DNA from: Bacteroidales bacterium
Lineage (GTDB): Bacteria > Bacteroidota > Bacteroidia > Bacteroidales > ML635J-15
Direction of reading: 5' to 3'
Assembly (NCBI GenBank): GCA_028697515.1
Contig: JAQVEY010000001.1
Span: 11,161-19,378 of the forward strand
DNA: 8,218 bases
Below the pieces are notes generated by a model. The model searched no databases, had not been told where the DNA came from, and saw nothing but the letters and a program-made list of their open reading frames with translations. Positions 7,221 to 8,218 of the stretch are shown piece by piece (position 1 is the first letter of the stretch; each line of letters starts with the position of its first letter). A program made the position numbers and the translations under genes.

Positions 7221-7429
7221 TTAAATATTTTGTTGTTCAAATTTTTTGATCATCGCGGGTTTTGTCATGATTTTTGCCACCACACCCCAGCCCAATGCTA
7301 AGGCAAAAATACACGCCAAAACCCCTGCTCACAGCTCATTACAAATATGCCAAATATTTTATCGAATAGTTTTTGTGTTGTTAGGGGCATATAATAACGA
7401 ATTAGCAGATATAAAAACAAGCTAGCCAT
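7221..7429 (-). pseudogene. Possible decayed small ORF on the minus strand, unidentified
   Basis: On the minus strand an ATG at 7429 opens a 43-codon frame (MASLFLYLLIRYYMPLTTQK at its start) that stops at 7298-7300. If one base is added in the GGGG run at 7321-7325 on this strand, the frame would instead continue through ALGWGVVAKIMTKPAMIKKF to a TAA at 7221-7223, giving about 69 codons. The result reads like a small membrane protein. The segment at 7251-7340 is about 50% G+C by my count, against roughly a third in the surroundings. Caution is needed: a T/G-rich strand gives hydrophobic translations by default. I recognise no family. TAATTTTG on the minus strand (7443-7436) matches the -7 consensus but has no -33 partner. 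Confidence 0.25.
7376..7388 (+). repeat. Left arm of an imperfect inverted repeat around the toxin-antitoxin genes
   Basis: TGTTGTTAGGGGC here and GCACCTGACAGCA at 8028-8040 are inverted copies matching at 10 of 13 positions. The left arm lies 57 bp before the parD promoter and the right arm just after the parE stop, so they bracket the module. They may be ends of a mobile cassette, but a match this short could arise by chance. Confidence 0.3.
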
Positions 7430-7444
7430 AAAATTCAAAATTAA

Positions 7445-7476
7445 TTTGCTTTTGATGCTATTATGGTGTATCTTTG
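7445..7476 (+). promoter_or_regulatory. Bacteroidetes-type promoter of the toxin-antitoxin pair
   Basis: TTTG (7445-7448) is followed, after 20 bp, by TATCTTTG (7469-7476), a perfect TAnnTTTG -7 element. Transcription should start at about 7482-7484, leaving a leader of only about 12 nt before the antitoxin ATG at 7495. This rules out an in-frame TTG at 7474, which lies inside the promoter, as the start codon. Confidence 0.75.
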
Positions 7477-7481
7477 CATCA
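7453..7481 (+). promoter_or_regulatory. Candidate autoregulatory operator of the toxin-antitoxin pair
   Basis: TGATGC (7453-7458) and GCATCA (7476-7481) are perfect 6-bp inverted arms on either side of the -7 element. ParD-type ribbon-helix-helix proteins bind short inverted or direct sites at their own promoter and repress it, more strongly with toxin bound. The position fits, but the arms are short and this site is inferred. Confidence 0.35.
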
Positions 7482-7494
7482 TAAATTAATTATT

Positions 7495-7734
7495 ATGACT
7501 AGACAGAGTATTTCATTTACAGATCCAAATGATGAGTGGTTAAAATCTCAAGTTGAGAGTAAAGAATATTCAAGCAAAAGCGAACTAATAAATGATTTAG
7601 TACGTCAGGCTAGAAAACAACAATGTCAAATAGACTGGTTAAAATCTAAATTGGAGCTTGCTGAAAAAAGTGGGTTTACAAATGACAGTAAGGAGCAAAT
7701 ATTATTAAAATCTAAGGCTATATTAGATGAATAA
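7495..7734 (+). CDS. parD: ParD-like antitoxin (ribbon-helix-helix, type II)
   Basis: This antitoxin neutralises the ParE-like toxin encoded next and probably represses the pair's promoter. The N-terminal ribbon-helix-helix is clear: a DNA-contacting strand QSISFTD (residues 4-10), helix A NDEWLKSQVES (about 12-22) and helix B SSKSELINDLVRQARKQ (about 26-42). The EWLKSQVESKEYSSKSELI pattern is characteristic of the ParD/CC2985 group. The tail (about 43-79) is charged and probably disordered until it wraps the toxin. I place the start at the ATG at 7495 (79 aa), because the upstream in-frame TTG at 7474 lies inside the -7 element. The end overlaps the toxin start by 8 bp (ATGAATAA), the translational coupling usual for such pairs. 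The module lies between duplicated permease ends, so it was probably acquired. Confidence 0.9.
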   Translation: MTRQSISFTDPNDEWLKSQVESKEYSSKSELINDLVRQARKQQCQIDWLKSKLELAEKSGFTNDSKEQILLKSKAILDE

Positions 7735-8020
7735 ATATCGGTTAAGCAATGTTGCGAAAGAAGATTTGATTAGAATTCATAATTATGGCGTAAGGAAATT
7801 TGGAGTAGCACAAGCTGACAGATATTTTGATTCGTTTTTTACGTATTTTGATATTATAGCTGAGCGTCCATTATCATTTGAGTCTGTTGATTATATAAAA
7901 CACGGATATAGGCGTTGTGTATGTGGATCTGACAGTATTTATTACAAAGTAAATAATGATATTATTGATATTATGGCTATTGTTGGAAGACAAGACTTGA
8001 ATAATATTTTTGAATATTAA
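7727..8020 (+). CDS. parE: ParE/RelE-superfamily toxin
   Basis: This is the toxin of a type II toxin-antitoxin pair. The 97-aa protein has the ParE layout: strand YRLSN (4-8), a helical hairpin (about 9-46: AKEDLIRIHNYGVRKFG, then AQADRYFDSFFTYFDIIAERP), and a C-terminal sheet with GYRRCVCGSDSIYYKV and the hallmark IVGRQDL (85-91). Family members of this type usually poison DNA gyrase, while RelE relatives cleave mRNA. The length and GRxD ending favour ParE, but the target cannot be read from sequence. The start codon overlaps the antitoxin stop. All expected elements are present and I see no frameshift, so it looks intact. No convincing terminator follows. Confidence 0.9.
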   Translation: MNKYRLSNVAKEDLIRIHNYGVRKFGVAQADRYFDSFFTYFDIIAERPLSFESVDYIKHGYRRCVCGSDSIYYKVNNDIIDIMAIVGRQDLNNIFEY

Positions 8021-8027
8021 AACTACG

Positions 8028-8058
8028 GCACCTGACAGCAACTATGTTATTATGTTGC
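8028..8058 (+). repeat. Right inverted-repeat arm and small hairpin after the toxin gene
   Basis: GCACCTGACAGCA (8028-8040) is the partner of 7376-7388. GCAAC (8038-8042) and GTTGC (8054-8058) could form a 5-bp hairpin with an 11-nt loop, but no T run follows, so it is at best a weak terminator. Together these lie between the toxin stop and the orphan repeat copy, where a cassette boundary would be expected. Confidence 0.3.
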
Positions 8059-8150
8059 AAAATAATCTCATTCAGGAGTTTCTGGCGTTGCTAATTATGG
8101 GAGTAACGATAATGTCAGTTGCAGTGTGGAGGTACAGGAAGACGAATTAG
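8052..8150 (+). pseudogene. Orphan 3' end of the permease 2 gene
   Basis: From 8065 to the TAG at 8148-8150 the sequence encodes the last 28 residues of permease 2 with one change (Val to Leu at 8091). It is cut off from any permease start. By chance an ATG at 8052 is in frame, making a 32-codon ORF that encodes one membrane helix followed by WRYRKTN. I read it as the displaced or duplicated end of the permease gene. Translation of the small ORF is possible, but nothing indicates a function. Confidence 0.8.
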
Positions 8151-8168
8151 GTAAAAATTGTACATTTG
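8065..8168 (+). repeat. Direct repeat copy 2
   Basis: This is the second copy of 7105-7208 in the same orientation. Of the three differences in the coding part, two are silent (CAA/CAG and GTT/GTG) and one is Val/Leu. Two more lie after the stop codon. The copy continues into an AT-rich hairpin region that may be the original end of the operon. Confidence 0.95.
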
Positions 8169-8169
8169 A

Positions 8170-8192
8170 ATAAAATGATTTATTGATTTTAT
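8170..8192 (+). terminator. Weak AT-only hairpin downstream of the orphan permease end
   Basis: ATAAAAT (8170-8176) and ATTTTAT (8186-8192) are perfect 7-bp inverted arms around a 9-nt loop. The stem has no G-C pair and no long T run follows, so termination would be weak. If the insertion model is right, this is where the export operon ended before the toxin-antitoxin module arrived. Confidence 0.3.
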
Positions 8193-8218
8193 CTTGCAAT
8201 TTTATTGATGCATATAAG

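Larger units (their letters stand above)
7105..8064 (+). mobile_element. Inferred 960-bp insertion: one repeat copy plus the toxin-antitoxin module
   Basis: The two 104-bp copies of the permease 3' end are offset by exactly 960 bp, and everything between them (7209-8064) is unique sequence centred on a parDE-like pair. The intact permease ends in the first copy; the second is an orphan. This is what remains when a module enters the end of a gene and leaves a long target duplication, or brings a replacement gene end. No transposase or integrase lies inside, so any movement would need outside enzymes or homologous recombination. Recombination between the copies would remove the module and leave one permease end. 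The alternative is a tandem duplication that later lost most of its second copy. Confidence 0.6.

Noticed and set aside
7213..7230. AAATATTT-TT-AAATATTT as the operon terminator
   Set aside because: The stem is all A-T, the arms are self-complementary and there is no G-C pair, so it is unlikely to stop transcription efficiently.
7474..7494. TTG at 7474 as an upstream start for the antitoxin (86 aa)
   Set aside because: It lies inside the perfect -7 element and before the expected transcription start, and the ribbon-helix-helix fold begins just after the ATG at 7495.
8041..8064. XerC/XerD (pdif-like) site flanking the TA pair
   Set aside because: TATGTTATT-like bases are too short and AT-rich to count, and no matching site was seen on the other side.
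8031..8160. Complete integron attC site after parE
   Set aside because: ACCTGAC resembles an R'' core with one mismatch, but no matching GTTRRRY core was found within the usual distance, and no integrase is present.

Overview
The window looks like chromosomal DNA of a Bacteroidota (Bacteroidetes) bacterium. It is AT-rich, and its start codons have no clear Shine-Dalgarno sequence, only A-rich leaders. Two promoters match the Bacteroidetes form: a TTG-type -33 element, 20 bp, then a perfect TAnnTTTG -7 element. The periplasmic adaptor is a lipoprotein and sits in a TolC-family export operon, which is common in this phylum. No ribosomal or tRNA gene allows a finer placement.

Bases 279-7190 hold one plus-strand export operon. 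The order is a TetR/AcrR-type repressor, a TolC-family outer-membrane channel, a lipid-anchored HlyD-type adaptor, two ABC ATPases and two ABC-2 permeases. Up to the first permease the genes abut or lie within about 25 bp of each other. The gene content matches the CecR (YbiH)-YbhG-YbhF-YbhS-YbhR system of E. coli, with two differences. The tandem YbhF ATPase is split here into two genes joined stop-to-start, and a dedicated outer-membrane channel is included. The motifs of the two ATPases are defective in complementary ways: ABC1 has a good LSGGM signature but lacks the Q-loop Gln and the switch His, while ABC2 has both but carries a degenerate LPLGW signature. A heterodimer would have one complete and one degenerate ATP site. 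The promoter, a TetR-type palindrome over its -7 end, and three 13-bp GTTAAAC repeats lie just before the repressor gene, which suggests autoregulation of the whole operon.

Between the two permease genes (5871-6011) lies an unusual heptamer array. About eleven units of the form GTRRKWA are followed by a strand switch and eight units of GATYACN, giving a large imperfect dyad inside the operon.

Bases 7105-8168 look like an insertion. A type II toxin-antitoxin pair (ParD-like antitoxin 7495-7734, ParE-like toxin 7727-8020) has its own promoter. It is flanked by two direct copies, about 104 bp and about 95% identical, of the 3' end of the last permease gene. The upstream copy completes the intact permease; the downstream copy is an orphan gene end. 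The spacing is exactly 960 bp. This resembles insertion with a long target duplication, or a small element that restores the end of its target gene. Between the permease and the antitoxin is a segment of about 50% GC that may hold a decayed minus-strand ORF.

Bases 1-184 and 8170-8218 hold no gene that I can support.
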